Shown: positions 56,207 to 64,000 of the stretch, in pieces
Layout of the letters: the number at the start of each line of letters is the position of its first letter
Numbering within the stretch: the first letter of the stretch is position 1
Source of the DNA: Raffaelea ambrosiae
Taxonomy: Eukaryota > Ascomycota > Sordariomycetes > Ophiostomatales > Ophiostomataceae
DNA: 64,000 bases
Direction of reading: 5' to 3'
Assembly: GCA_002778195.1 (NCBI GenBank)
Contig: PCDI01000011.1
Location: 302,362-366,361, forward strand
The notes under the pieces: model-generated
What the model saw: only the letters and a program-made list of their open reading frames with translations
Told to the model about the DNA's origin: nothing
Database searches by the model: none
Made by a program: the position numbers and the translations under genes

Positions 56207-57622
56207 CTACTGGCCATTTGATCCTGTGAAAGTTGCCCGGAAAGGGTGCTCCTTCATGTATGCGCTCACATCAGGCTGAAAGCACAGCGAGTTCACGTAG
56301 TCGTGAACTTGTGGAAGCACTGCTGGGATTTCAGCCTGGTCGCCAGCAAACTCGGGGATCTGGATCAGGTTGTAAGGCTCGCTGCGGGCCTTCTCTGACG
56401 AGTCGTCGATGAGGATCGTATTGCTCTGGGACCAGCAGGCGGCGGCGGCCGGACCACCATCTGTCGATGTTGTGTCCTTGGGGTACGACGCGGCCACAAG
56501 CGGGTCGGCCCACAACTTGGACAGCCGCTTGTAGCATTGCACCCGCTGGAAGTAGTCTTTTTCGGACAGGCCGAACTTGTCGCGGCCCCAGATGGCCACC
56601 ACTTTTTCCCGATGCTGCGGCAACAGCAGCTGGCGGCACATGCTCTCGACATTCTTGGGCGTGGCAGACGACCAAACGACCACCCAGAAGGTCTCGACGC
56701 AGTACCGGAGAAACTGCGCAGCATGCGGACGGGGAACGAACTCTTTCGGGGCCGAGCGGCGGCGCGGCCGATACAGCAGGGTGCCGTTGAGGTCAATCAC
56801 GACGAGAAGAGGGCGCGCCGCGGACTTCGCTGCCGCTGTGGGATCCAGCTTCAGTGTCTGCAAGTTCCGGGTGGCCTGCTCGAGGTAGGCAGCCGTGGGC
56901 TCGGGAACGCCGCCAGATGCCCTGGAGGGCGACCGGATCGGCGAGCGTTCCCTGTTGGCTGCTGCCTCCTTCTCTTGGATTTTCTTGGCGGCCAATTTGC
57001 CCTTTTTGCTCTTTATGCCCTTGGGTTCCTCCGTGCCCTTGGAAGTTGCACTGCTGCCACCAGCACCACGATCTTGTCCATTCCCTTTCGGGCCCTGGTT
57101 TCGCCCTCGGGGAGCGTCATCGCCCTGCTGGGCTTGATCCTGCCCGGAAGGCGTGGTCGACGTTCCGGCTACTGAGGATGCCTCCCCAGCGGCCGTCTCG
57201 GGCATGCCCTCTGCAGACTGGGCCTTTGCCTGTTTCGCCTCGGCGGTCCTCAGACGGTCAGCATCCCTCTTGTTCCGGCGGCGCGTGTGCCTTGTGCTCT
57301 TCTTTTTCTCCGGCTGTCCTTCGTGGCCTTCACCAGACGGGATCGGGGCGCCGGCCTCTGCCTTTGTGGGTGTCCCGTCCGTCATGTTCTCTGATAAGCG
57401 GGAACTGCTTGCGACACTGGCCTGGTTCAGATTCCCAACATCTGCTTTGTAGTCTGCAGGGCTGATACAAAGTTTGGTTTGTTGTGAGGAAGCCCACGCA
57501 ACCGCTCTTTGTGTGGTAGAAAAGGCTGCAACTGCTGGTGGAGAGAGTTGCTTTCTCAGACCACACAACAACACAGCTGACAGGTGGCTACGTCCGCCGC
57601 GAAGAATTGCAGATCGAATCAT
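56207..57622 (-). CDS. FCP1-homology (NIF-like) HAD-family protein with mitochondrial-type N-terminus
   Basis: Member of the FCP1-homology HAD phosphatases (CTD phosphatases, Tim50 relatives). One exon, 471 residues from ATG 57622. The start MIRSAILRGGRSHLSAVLLC is Arg-containing, acid-free and amphipathic, then FSTTQRAVAWASS, consistent with mitochondrial import. Residues ~90-240 are a charged Lys/Glu/Gln/Gly-rich region (KKKSTRHTRRRNKRD). The catalytic-type domain starts near 268: ARPLLVVIDLNGTLLYRPRR, FVPRPHAAQFLRYCVETFWV, VVWSSATPKNVESMCRQLLL, VAIWGRDKFGLSEKDYFQRV, SNTILIDDSSEKARSEPYNL, and YVNSLCFQPDVSAYM. The usual DxDxT nucleophile motif reads DLNGT: Asp277 is present, the second Asp is Asn279. 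The frame is open further upstream to an ATG at 57940 (577 residues). Head-to-head with COQ8. Confidence 0.9.
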   Translation of the reverse strand: MIRSAILRGGRSHLSAVLLCGLRKQLSPPAVAAFSTTQRAVAWASSQQTKLCISPADYKADVGNLNQASVASSSRLSENMTDGTPTKAEAGAPIPSGEGHEGQPEKKKSTRHTRRRNKRDADRLRTAEAKQAKAQSAEGMPETAAGEASSVAGTSTTPSGQDQAQQGDDAPRGRNQGPKGNGQDRGAGGSSATSKGTEEPKGIKSKKGKLAAKKIQEKEAAANRERSPIRSPSRASGGVPEPTAAYLEQATRNLQTLKLDPTAAAKSAARPLLVVIDLNGTLLYRPRRRSAPKEFVPRPHAAQFLRYCVETFWVVVWSSATPKNVESMCRQLLLPQHREKVVAIWGRDKFGLSEKDYFQRVQCYKRLSKLWADPLVAASYPKDTTSTDGGPAAAACWSQSNTILIDDSSEKARSEPYNLIQIPEFAGDQAEIPAVLPQVHDYVNSLCFQPDVSAYMKEHPFRATFTGSNGQ

Positions 57623-58365
57623 ATGCCCGGCTGCCGGAATCTGTCCGTCACACGGGGGAAAATAGTATGGGCCCGCCTCTAGTAGGCGCCAGCCAAGTCG
57701 GTCGAGGAATTTCCCCTTGAGACGCCCCAGATATCGGACGCTGTTGATGCTATTGTGTATGCCGGCATGCGCCTGTGATGTGATCTGTGATGCGATATAA
57801 AACCATATACAGGTGTTGTGAAGTAGACAGAAATATGAAAATGAGGGCACATGGGTTGGCACGAGGCCAATGGAAGGAGATGGTTGAAGTTGAAACTGCT
57901 CAGTTTTTCCAGTTTGAAGTCTGGGTAACGAAATTTGCATTTACTAGACGCGAGGTATTCATCTAACCGAACCCGTACCAAGTCTGCCACTGGTTTTGCC
58001 TCTGGGCAAGATGAACGTAGCCATGCTAACAAACAAACGACAAACAAGTAAACAAATGAAGAATAAATAAACACATAATACAAATGAGAAAACAGGACGA
58101 AAACGAGAAGAGCGCAGCCGAAATACTGAAGTTTATGGAGCGGGCTCTAGTCACAACGCAGCAGCAGGAGCTCTAGGACCCACTTTTTACAAGCCTTTAA
58201 AAATTTAAAGAGCTCTCCGTAGCTTCGGAGCTGTGATGCCACGAGAATGCCCGATCTGCAACAGGCGCATGGCCCGCAACAGCACAACCATGACACGGCG
58301 TGTCCGGTAACCTTGCTTTTTTTCTTTCTTTTTTTTTTTCCTGTTGATATCTCCATCTCGCCGTC
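57623..58365. promoter_or_regulatory. Divergent promoter FCP1-like / COQ8
   Basis: 743 bp between the two preferred starts. The first 318 bp are also an open extension of the FCP1-like frame (start 57940). An AT-rich stretch (58020-58095) and a T run (58317-58340) precede COQ8. Confidence 0.55.
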
Positions 58366-60699
58366 ATGAGGTTCTTGGACCTCGCCGCCGACCTGGCGGG
58401 AGTGTTCAGCGCCTCACGATCTGTTGCGACAAAACACGCAGCTTTGCGGACGCGCCAGCTGGGCGCAGCCTATCCCAGTGCAGGCGACAAAAAGGACGCC
58501 GCTTCATCAGAGAAGGCTGCTACCGAGACGGGCGCAAACGGTGGCGATGAGGCGTGCACAGAGTCTCAGGCAACCTCGTCCGCAGCACCAAAGCCGGAGC
58601 CACCAGCACCAGCACCTCCTTCAGAGCCGCTCGAGAAGGCTTCAGCAAAGGTTGCGCCCCCCCCCATTGGAGATTCTTTGCAGCCGCAAGAGACTCCGGA
58701 AATGGCGGAGCCTGAGTTGCCAACCTTTCTGAGGCGATCGCCGATGCGCAAGAATGCGCCTGTGCGACGAGCTGGTGGTCCTGCTACGTCTCCCTCAAGC
58801 GGTGGCCCGCCGAAGCCACATCCATTGGACCCCCGTTTCTTGAACACTCGGCTTCCCATGGTTGGGTCGAAACCGCCTAGCTCCTACGATGAACTTGCAA
58901 AATCTGTGGAGAAGAACGAGGTCAAGCCGCCCCGACTCGTGGACGCCGTTGACACCACCGTCTTCCGCACGGGCTCGGCTCTAAAGGAGGCCAAACAGGA
59001 GGAGCCCATTCTGGTCACCGTTCTCCCCCCTTCTCCGCCACCAATTGCGGAAGCCAAGGAAACGACAACAACTGCTTCCGATGAGGAGATTACAGAACCG
59101 GCTGCAGCTCAGAACGATGCTGCCCAGGCAGATGAAGCGGCACCACAAGATGCCATGACCAGTTCAGCCACAGGCACTACAGAGGTGCCAGTACAAGATG
59201 CTGCTGCTTCCCACACAGAACCGGAGCCTCCGAGCGTCGACACGACGGTTGCGACGTCCTCTACTGCCCCCAGCCCAGCACCAGCACCAGCAGCACCAGC
59301 ACCAGCACCACCTGCCACCGAGCTGCCCAAGAGGACGGTTGAGCTGAGAGAATCCAAGGTCCCAGCGACACGGCTCAGCCGGATCTGGAACTACGGCGGT
59401 CTGGCCGCGGGCATGCTCGGCGGTGCGCTGACGGAGAGCATCAGCCGTGGATTCGGTGGCGGCAGCGCCGGCGGCGGCTCGGTGATGCTCAGCCCGGCGA
59501 ATCTGGAGCGGTTGGTGGCCAAGCTCTCGCGGATGCGTGGTGCGGCGCTCAAGCTGGGCCAGATGATGAGCTTCCAGGACGCCAAGATGATGCCGGCGCC
59601 GCTGCAGGAGGTGCTGCAGCGCGTGCAGGACGGCGCCGACTACATGCCGGCATGGCAGCGCGACCGGGTGCTGGCCGCGAACCTGGGCGCCGACTGGCGC
59701 GACCTGTTTGGCGCGTTCGAGGAGAAGCCGCTGGCCGCGGCGTCGATTGGGCAGGTGCACCGGGCCACGCTCCGGTCGACGGGCGCGCCGGTGGCGGTCA
59801 AGATCCAGTTCCCGGGCGTGGCCGACTCGATCCACTCGGATCTCGACAACCTGGCCATCCTGCTGACGGCGACCAAGATGCTGCCCAAGGGCCTGTACCT
59901 CGACAAGACGATTGCCAATGCGCGCACCGAGCTGGCCTGGGAGTGCGACTACGAGCGCGAGGCCGCGTGCGTCGAGACGTACCGCAGGCTGCTGGACGAG
60001 GCAGGCGAACTGAGCACCAGCACTGCTTCTCGTGTCTTCACGGTGCCGCAGGTGTTTGGCGAGGCGTCCGGCAAGCAGGTGCTGACCATGTCGTTCATGG
60101 AGGGCGTCGGCGTGACGCGGGTGGTGCAGGACCTGACGCAGGCGCAGCGCGACTGGATCGGCACGCAGATTCTGCGCCTGTGCCTGCTCGAGATCATGCA
60201 GTTCCAGTTCATGCAGACGGACCCCAACTGGACCAACTTCCTGTACAACGCGCGCACCAGCCAGCTCGAGCTGCTCGACTTTGGCGCCTCGCGCGCCTTC
60301 CCCGACGACTTCATCCGCCTGTACGTCCGCCTGCTGCAGGCGGCCGCCCAGTCCGACCACGACGCCGTCCAGGCCCTCTCGCGCGACCTCGGCTACCTGA
60401 CCGGCCACGAGAGCCGCGCCATGCTGGACGCCCACACGCAGTCGGTGCTGACGCTGGCGGAGCCGTTCCGCGCCGACTCGCCCCTGATCTACGACTTCCA
60501 GGACCAGACCATCACCGACCGCGTCCGGTCCTTCATCCCCGTCATGGTGCGGGAGCGACTCACGCCCCCGCCCGAGGAGACGTACAGCCTGCACCGCAAG
60601 CTGAGCGGCGCGTTCCTGCTGTGCGCCCGCCTGGGCAGCCGGGTGCCGTGCCGGGAGCTGTTTGAGTCGAGCCTGGACAAGATGGGACCACCATCTTGA
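58366..60699 (+). CDS. COQ8: COQ8/ADCK3-type atypical kinase, ubiquinone biosynthesis
   Basis: UbiB-family protein of the mitochondrial matrix face of the inner membrane that supports the coenzyme Q biosynthetic complex, with ATPase activity. A single exon codes for 777 residues. The start MRFLDLAADLAGVFSASRSV, ATKHAALRTRQ fits a mitochondrial presequence. Residues ~45-330 form a Pro/Ala/Glu/Thr-rich linker absent or short in yeast. The UbiB domain follows: LSRIWNYGGLAAGM, the family-specific KxGQ in ALKLGQMMSFQD (396-399), the Ala-rich nucleotide loop AAASIGQVHRA (457-467, replacing the Gly loop), VAVKIQFPGV with Lys479, ELAWECDYEREA, VLTMSFMEGVGVTRV, QTDPNWTNFLYN (metal-binding Asn) and LLDFGASRAF with Asp638. 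The run ends in LHRKLSGAFLLCARLGSRVP. Everything expected of COQ8 is intact. Confidence 0.97.
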   Translation: MRFLDLAADLAGVFSASRSVATKHAALRTRQLGAAYPSAGDKKDAASSEKAATETGANGGDEACTESQATSSAAPKPEPPAPAPPSEPLEKASAKVAPPPIGDSLQPQETPEMAEPELPTFLRRSPMRKNAPVRRAGGPATSPSSGGPPKPHPLDPRFLNTRLPMVGSKPPSSYDELAKSVEKNEVKPPRLVDAVDTTVFRTGSALKEAKQEEPILVTVLPPSPPPIAEAKETTTTASDEEITEPAAAQNDAAQADEAAPQDAMTSSATGTTEVPVQDAAASHTEPEPPSVDTTVATSSTAPSPAPAPAAPAPAPPATELPKRTVELRESKVPATRLSRIWNYGGLAAGMLGGALTESISRGFGGGSAGGGSVMLSPANLERLVAKLSRMRGAALKLGQMMSFQDAKMMPAPLQEVLQRVQDGADYMPAWQRDRVLAANLGADWRDLFGAFEEKPLAAASIGQVHRATLRSTGAPVAVKIQFPGVADSIHSDLDNLAILLTATKMLPKGLYLDKTIANARTELAWECDYEREAACVETYRRLLDEAGELSTSTASRVFTVPQVFGEASGKQVLTMSFMEGVGVTRVVQDLTQAQRDWIGTQILRLCLLEIMQFQFMQTDPNWTNFLYNARTSQLELLDFGASRAFPDDFIRLYVRLLQAAAQSDHDAVQALSRDLGYLTGHESRAMLDAHTQSVLTLAEPFRADSPLIYDFQDQTITDRVRSFIPVMVRERLTPPPEETYSLHRKLSGAFLLCARLGSRVPCRELFESSLDKMGPPS

Positions 60700-61223
60700 G
60701 TAGACCAGACCATGCAATCCATACCAGAGGGACCGCGGTCTTTTTTTCCATCCCTCCTGTTTGTCTCTCTTTTTCTTCTTGTTTACTGTAACATTGGACT
60801 GTATACTATAACCCTTCTCGCCATGTAATCTCATTATCATTTCGACGCCCATTTCTATCAATGTATAACGACTGCTCCGCAGACCCTGGGAAATGCCGAA
60901 TCTGGTTTATGCAGATAATAATCCTATATAGTAGAATTCCCCGTCATGCAACCGCTCAAACCGAGGCTGTAGCTCTCTGAGGTCGGGATCGCTGAAACAG
61001 ACGTCTCTGAAGTTGGCGTCTCCGAAGCTGGTGTCTTCACAGTCGATGTCTTTGATGTCCGGTGTCTCCGAAGCCGTGCTTGTGGACCCGCTGAAAGCCA
61101 TGATTGTCAGGTTGGGCAAAAATGAATTGGGGTATCAGGGTGTTGTTGCTGTTGTCTGTAGAGAGATTCTCTGCCACGCTCTCTGGAGCTGCTATTCACA
61201 CCTTCTTTGTCTTTTCCTTTTTC
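60700..61223. other. Convergent region COQ8 / RRP36 with a small pentapeptide-repeat ORF
   Basis: 524 bp between opposing stop codons. On the minus strand 61119-60907 is a 70-codon frame whose residues ~18-50 follow a period of five with a hydrophobic residue in the middle: PDIKD, IDCED, TSFGD, ANFRD, VCFSD, PDLRE. A CTGAC and TTTCAG pair just upstream resembles an intron end, so it could be the last exon of a longer transcript. Not called as a gene. Confidence 0.35.
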
Positions 61224-62213
61224 TCATTCAGCTCCCCGCCGTGCCAGCGGCTGGCCCCGTCTCTCGCGCATCGCGGCCTTTTTCCGTCGTCGTTCCATCA
61301 CGTTTTCGGCCTGCCGTTCCGTCATGCTGGCAAACTTGTCCACGAGGAGCTGCTTCTTCGGCTGGGAGCGCTTCAGGTAGTACGTCTTCTTGCCCTGCTT
61401 GACAAGCTCCCGCTCCCGCTTCTGGTGCGCTTCCTGCACCGCCCGTTCCTTTCTCTTGTTCTCCAGCGCCCGCTTTTGCGACTCCAGCGCCGACAGCTTG
61501 TTGCGCAGCTCAGCCACCTCGGCCTCAGCGGCCTCGGCGCGGCTCTCGTTCAGCTCCTTGCGGGCTTTCCGTCGGTCGTGGTGCTCCATCTTGCGGCGGG
61601 CCGCCTTGGCGGTGCGCCGGGCCGCCGCGATCGCCTCGCGCAGGTCGGCGATTTCCTTGTCCCGGTACTCGTCGAGGAAGGCGTAGTTGCGCTCGGTGCG
61701 CAGCTCGTCGGTCAGCGTCTGGGGCGGCAGCTGCAGGCCGGCGCCTTTCGCTCGGTACTGCGACAGAAAGTCGCGATTGAACTTGACGGGGAAACGACTG
61801 GTCGTCTCTTCGGGCGCGTCCTTGTCGACCCGCGACGGCCGTTTGATGGCGTTGGACGACGTGGGCCTTGGTCTCGGGGCCGCCTCGGTTGGTCGTCTGT
61901 GTGTGTCTTGGGCGGAGTCTGCTGTCGCCGCTGCCTTCTTCTTTCGCCTGGCTTCCTTTTCTTTTCTTTTCAGAATTTGGCCGAAAGTGAGTCCATCTTC
62001 TTCGTTTTCCCCTGCGCCTTCGACCTCCTCGTCAGGATCGTCTTCAAGCTTCTCTTCAGACTCGTCTTCAGACTCGTCCTCAAACTCGTCTTCATACCCC
62101 TCTTCTTCGATGTCGTCTTCTTCACCGGCAAACCCCAACTCCTCTGGCTGCTCGCCAAAATTATCTTCTTCCTCCTCCTCTCGGATAACCTTTCGCTTCT
62201 TTATTATAGCCAT
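61224..62213 (-). CDS. RRP36: rRNA biogenesis protein RRP36
   Basis: Nucleolar protein of the 90S pre-ribosome/SSU processome needed for early cleavages of pre-18S rRNA. A single exon codes for 329 residues. The N-terminal third is acidic (EDNFGEQPEELGF, EEEGYEDEFEDESEDESEE) and is followed by LTFGQILKRKEKEARRKKK. The conserved RRP36 domain starts near residue 140: SRFPVKFNRDFLSQYRAKG, RTERNYAFLDEYRDKEIADL, a long basic coiled helix (ELRNKLSALESQKRALENKR), then GKKTYYLKRSQPKKQLLVDK, FASMTERQAENVMERRRKKA and a C-terminus MRERRGQPLARRGAE. Note that the family's usual RDPRF is represented by KFNRDF. A CACGTG site lies 118 bp upstream of the start (62331-62336). Confidence 0.94.
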   Translation of the reverse strand: MAIIKKRKVIREEEEEDNFGEQPEELGFAGEEDDIEEEGYEDEFEDESEDESEEKLEDDPDEEVEGAGENEEDGLTFGQILKRKEKEARRKKKAAATADSAQDTHRRPTEAAPRPRPTSSNAIKRPSRVDKDAPEETTSRFPVKFNRDFLSQYRAKGAGLQLPPQTLTDELRTERNYAFLDEYRDKEIADLREAIAAARRTAKAARRKMEHHDRRKARKELNESRAEAAEAEVAELRNKLSALESQKRALENKRKERAVQEAHQKRERELVKQGKKTYYLKRSQPKKQLLVDKFASMTERQAENVMERRRKKAAMRERRGQPLARRGAE

Positions 62214-62855
62214 GGTAACGACGAATGATGGGGCTCGTCAAATTGTTGGTTTCAAAACTGTAGAATTTGAACTCTCGAAGAAGTCAAAAAAAAAAGTTTA
62301 GATAAGCTTATCTTATCGCTACTTGATAATCACGTGGTGATATACTGGTGGTCAGGTCCGCTTTTCGGCCAACGATTGGCTACTGTGAAGCGCCAATGCA
62401 CAATGAGCAATCGAACTTATTAGCCTCTTAACTATTATACTTTGTAGAATATCGAAAGCCCAACTCACCATGACCATGACCAGCCAGGCAGGAGTCTTCT
62501 TGGTTTTTTATTTTATTTTATTTTATTTTATTTTTGAAATCAGACGATGGCATCGATATGCGCTGCCTGAATGCTGCCAGGTCGGGTGAAGGGGCTTAAG
62601 TGGAGCTTCGCAGGGTTACTCTCGCCTGTACTGGTCGTATTAGTTACTGCATTAGTGCCCATTGGAAATGCTCACAGCTTTTTGACTCTATGCTGTGTCG
62701 CATTGGAGTAATAATATCTCGCTATTTTATTCTGTCGCTATTGTAAAAATGTTTTTGGGTATCTCCATTATCTATAACTTGTTTGTGCACCCCGAAATAA
62801 AACCACCAATGAAAACTCCGCCCAGAAGTAACGCCATGTCATCCTCGCTCACCCT
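62214..62855. promoter_or_regulatory. RRP36 promoter and ESS2 3' region
   Basis: 642 bp between two genes on the minus strand. It contains GATAAGCTTATC (62301-62312, a palindromic pair of GATAA), CACGTG (62331-62336) and a TTTTA array (62505-62536). No gene was recognised. Confidence 0.55.
62505..62536. repeat. (TTTTA)n microsatellite
   Basis: Six near-perfect TTTTA units between RRP36 and ESS2. Confidence 0.85.
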
Positions 62856-64000
62856 TTACCCATACAGTTTTCTCTGCTCCCGCAGTCTGGCCCGCCGACT
62901 GCCTTTGTTGGCATTCTCCGATGATCCCCTGATATTTGTATTGAATGCAGAAATGGCGTTGTTTCGCCTGGCACCGCCTATCTTGCTCCACAGACGTTGA
63001 CCAGCCGGCGTCAGGTTGCCACGTACCCTGGGGCTGTTAGGATACTGAACAACCGGCGACTCTTCGACGCGGCCGGTGAGGCCGACCCTAGCAGATGTCC
63101 GCTTGGACTGCGCAATGCGCTCCACCATGCGGTGGTGTAAGCCCTCCCGTTTGCTCTTGTCCTGCAACTGGAATGGATTGGGCGTCGCATCAGCTTTGCC
63201 AAACTTGATGATCGGCTCAGGGCCGCCGGATGAGGACGTTGGCTCTGGCTCCTCGTCGTCGACAAAGGCATAGCCGTTGACCCTAGGTGTCTCGCCCCCG
63301 TGTGCCGACCCGGCTGTCGAGCCAGCCATTGACCCAGCCAGCGAGTCACGATCCGCCCGGCGCGGCTTGCCCGCTATGGCATCGCGCACAGCTGACAAAC
63401 TCGGCGACGGTGGGACGGCAGAGCTGCCAGAAGCAGCCAGGCCTGTTTGCTGCTGTTTCAGTTGCCCCTCCGCCAGGCCATGCGCGTCTAGAAGCCGCGT
63501 GTTGGCGTAGACGATAGATTTGGGGGCCGCGCGCGACTCGGCCTGGGCCCTCTCGGCGACGCTCTCTACCGAGTCGTCGAGACCACCCGGGTTGAACATC
63601 AGCCCGTTCTTCGCATTGAACTTCCACGAATCGGGCGCCGCCGGTCGGTCGTCCGAATCCTGGATGGCGAGTCTGTCCTTCTTCTGGAACCCGTCGTCGA
63701 CAAGGCTCTGCCCGTTGGCCGCTAGTCGGCCTTCCACCTCTTTCTGTTGGATCTGCATCTTGGACGGCAGCTTGTTTCCATTCCACAGCCACGCATGTTT
63801 TTCGGCGCGCTTCTCGTTCTGTCGATCCAGCAGTTTGTAGAAGCTCTCATTGTCCTCGCTTGTGTACTTGGCCTGAAACGACCCCAGGCTGACGTTCGTG
63901 TCAAGCGCATCTTTTTCTGTTTTCTCGCTGCGTCCGGTTGCGGTGGTACTGACTGAACGCACAGACATGGGCGTGTCACCTGCAAAGCTCTTGGGCGTAT
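62856..64000 (-). CDS. ESS2: ESS2/Bis1 (DGCR14 homologue), splicing-associated nuclear protein, C-terminal part
   Basis: Nuclear protein of the Es2 family, associated with late (C complex) spliceosomes in animals and known as Bis1 in fission yeast. The frame is open to the right edge (upstream of the internal Met at 63968 it reads TPKSFAGDTP), so the N-terminal part lies outside; about 381 residues are visible. Diagnostic segments: SLGSFQAKYTSEDNESFYKL, LLDRQNEKRAEKHAWLWNGN, DSWKFNAKNGLMFNPGG (the family's WxxxAKNxLMF/Y motif), KSIVYANTRL, PEPIIKFGKADATPNPFQLQ, KSKREGLHHRMVERIAQSKR, and LTPAGQRLWSKIGG. It ends RRARLREQRKLYG. Ser/Gly/Ala-rich insertions separate these blocks. No intron was needed in the visible part. 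Confidence 0.93.
   Translation of the reverse strand, partial: TPKSFAGDTPMSVRSVSTTATGRSEKTEKDALDTNVSLGSFQAKYTSEDNESFYKLLDRQNEKRAEKHAWLWNGNKLPSKMQIQQKEVEGRLAANGQSLVDDGFQKKDRLAIQDSDDRPAAPDSWKFNAKNGLMFNPGGLDDSVESVAERAQAESRAAPKSIVYANTRLLDAHGLAEGQLKQQQTGLAASGSSAVPPSPSLSAVRDAIAGKPRRADRDSLAGSMAGSTAGSAHGGETPRVNGYAFVDDEEPEPTSSSGGPEPIIKFGKADATPNPFQLQDKSKREGLHHRMVERIAQSKRTSARVGLTGRVEESPVVQYPNSPRVRGNLTPAGQRLWSKIGGARRNNAISAFNTNIRGSSENANKGSRRARLREQRKLYG

Noticed and set aside
56043..56279. Small frame overlapping the 3' end of the FCP1-like gene
   Set aside because: It overlaps a clear coding end antisense and has no recognisable feature.
59164..60861. 565-codon open frame on the minus strand
   Set aside because: Antisense to COQ8; the sense frame has all catalytic motifs.
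61104..62228. 374-codon open frame on the plus strand
   Set aside because: Antisense to RRP36; hydrophobic parts arise from reading GAA/GAG codons backwards.

Overview
The window looks like nuclear chromosomal DNA of a filamentous ascomycete (Pezizomycotina, most probably a Sordariomycete). Genes are cut by short introns (about 50-340 nt) with GTAAGT/GTACGT/GTATGT-type donors, CTGAC/CTAAC branch sites and CAG/TAG acceptors. Exons are GC-rich with C/G third positions, proteins carry many Gln/Ala/Pro/Ser runs, and the spacers are poorer in GC and full of homopolymers and microsatellites. I cannot name the genus. I saw no bacterial operon, CRISPR array, rRNA gene, intact tRNA gene or recognisable transposon.

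Layout: 1-1188 (-) N-terminal third of the motor of a class V myosin, running off the left edge; 5064-6676 (-) NAP1; 8259-12946 (+) P5B-type ATPase; 13431-14860 (+) CFA-synthase-like methyltransferase; 15192-15427 (-) tiny complex I subunit (NDUFB2-like); 16398-18520 (+) BUR1/CDK9 kinase; 19192-20136 (-) uncharacterised membrane protein; 21336-23586 (+) AMPK beta subunit; 24034-25236 (-) KAE1; 26896-29005 (-) EPL1; 30676-31707 (+) calcineurin B; 35949-37288 (-) uncharacterised Q-rich protein; 37289-51726 a 14.4-kb stretch with no recognisable gene; 51727-53126 (-) mitochondrial uS9; 53758-55562 (+) EF1B-gamma; 56207-57622 (-) FCP1-like HAD protein with a mitochondrial-type N-terminus; 58366-60699 (+) COQ8; 61224-62213 (-) RRP36; 62856 to beyond 64000 (-) ESS2/Bis1. 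Exon coordinates were derived by reading splice sites and checking that phase carries through every junction; all spliced models close without a frameshift.

The genes are mostly conserved housekeeping functions: transcription and chromatin (BUR1, EPL1, NAP1, ESS2), translation and RNA modification (EF1B-gamma, uS9m, KAE1, RRP36), mitochondria (COQ8, uS9m, NDUFB2-like, FCP1-like), signalling (AMPK beta, calcineurin B), and trafficking or ion homeostasis (myosin V, P5B ATPase). Two head-to-head pairs share short promoters: uS9m/EF1B-gamma and FCP1-like/COQ8.

I did not find a clear new enzymatic system. The less ordinary signals lie between genes: an octamer (TACGAGTA) repeated at least 14 times, almost all within 29.8-50.8 kb; a 12-mer (ACATACATAGTA) with three exact copies; a hairpin minisatellite next to the membrane-protein gene whose core recurs inside the methyltransferase intron; a decanucleotide minisatellite; a small ORF with six consecutive pentapeptide-repeat units between COQ8 and RRP36; and two small hydrophobic, cysteine-rich ORFs in the gene desert that could encode secreted peptides but may be chance.
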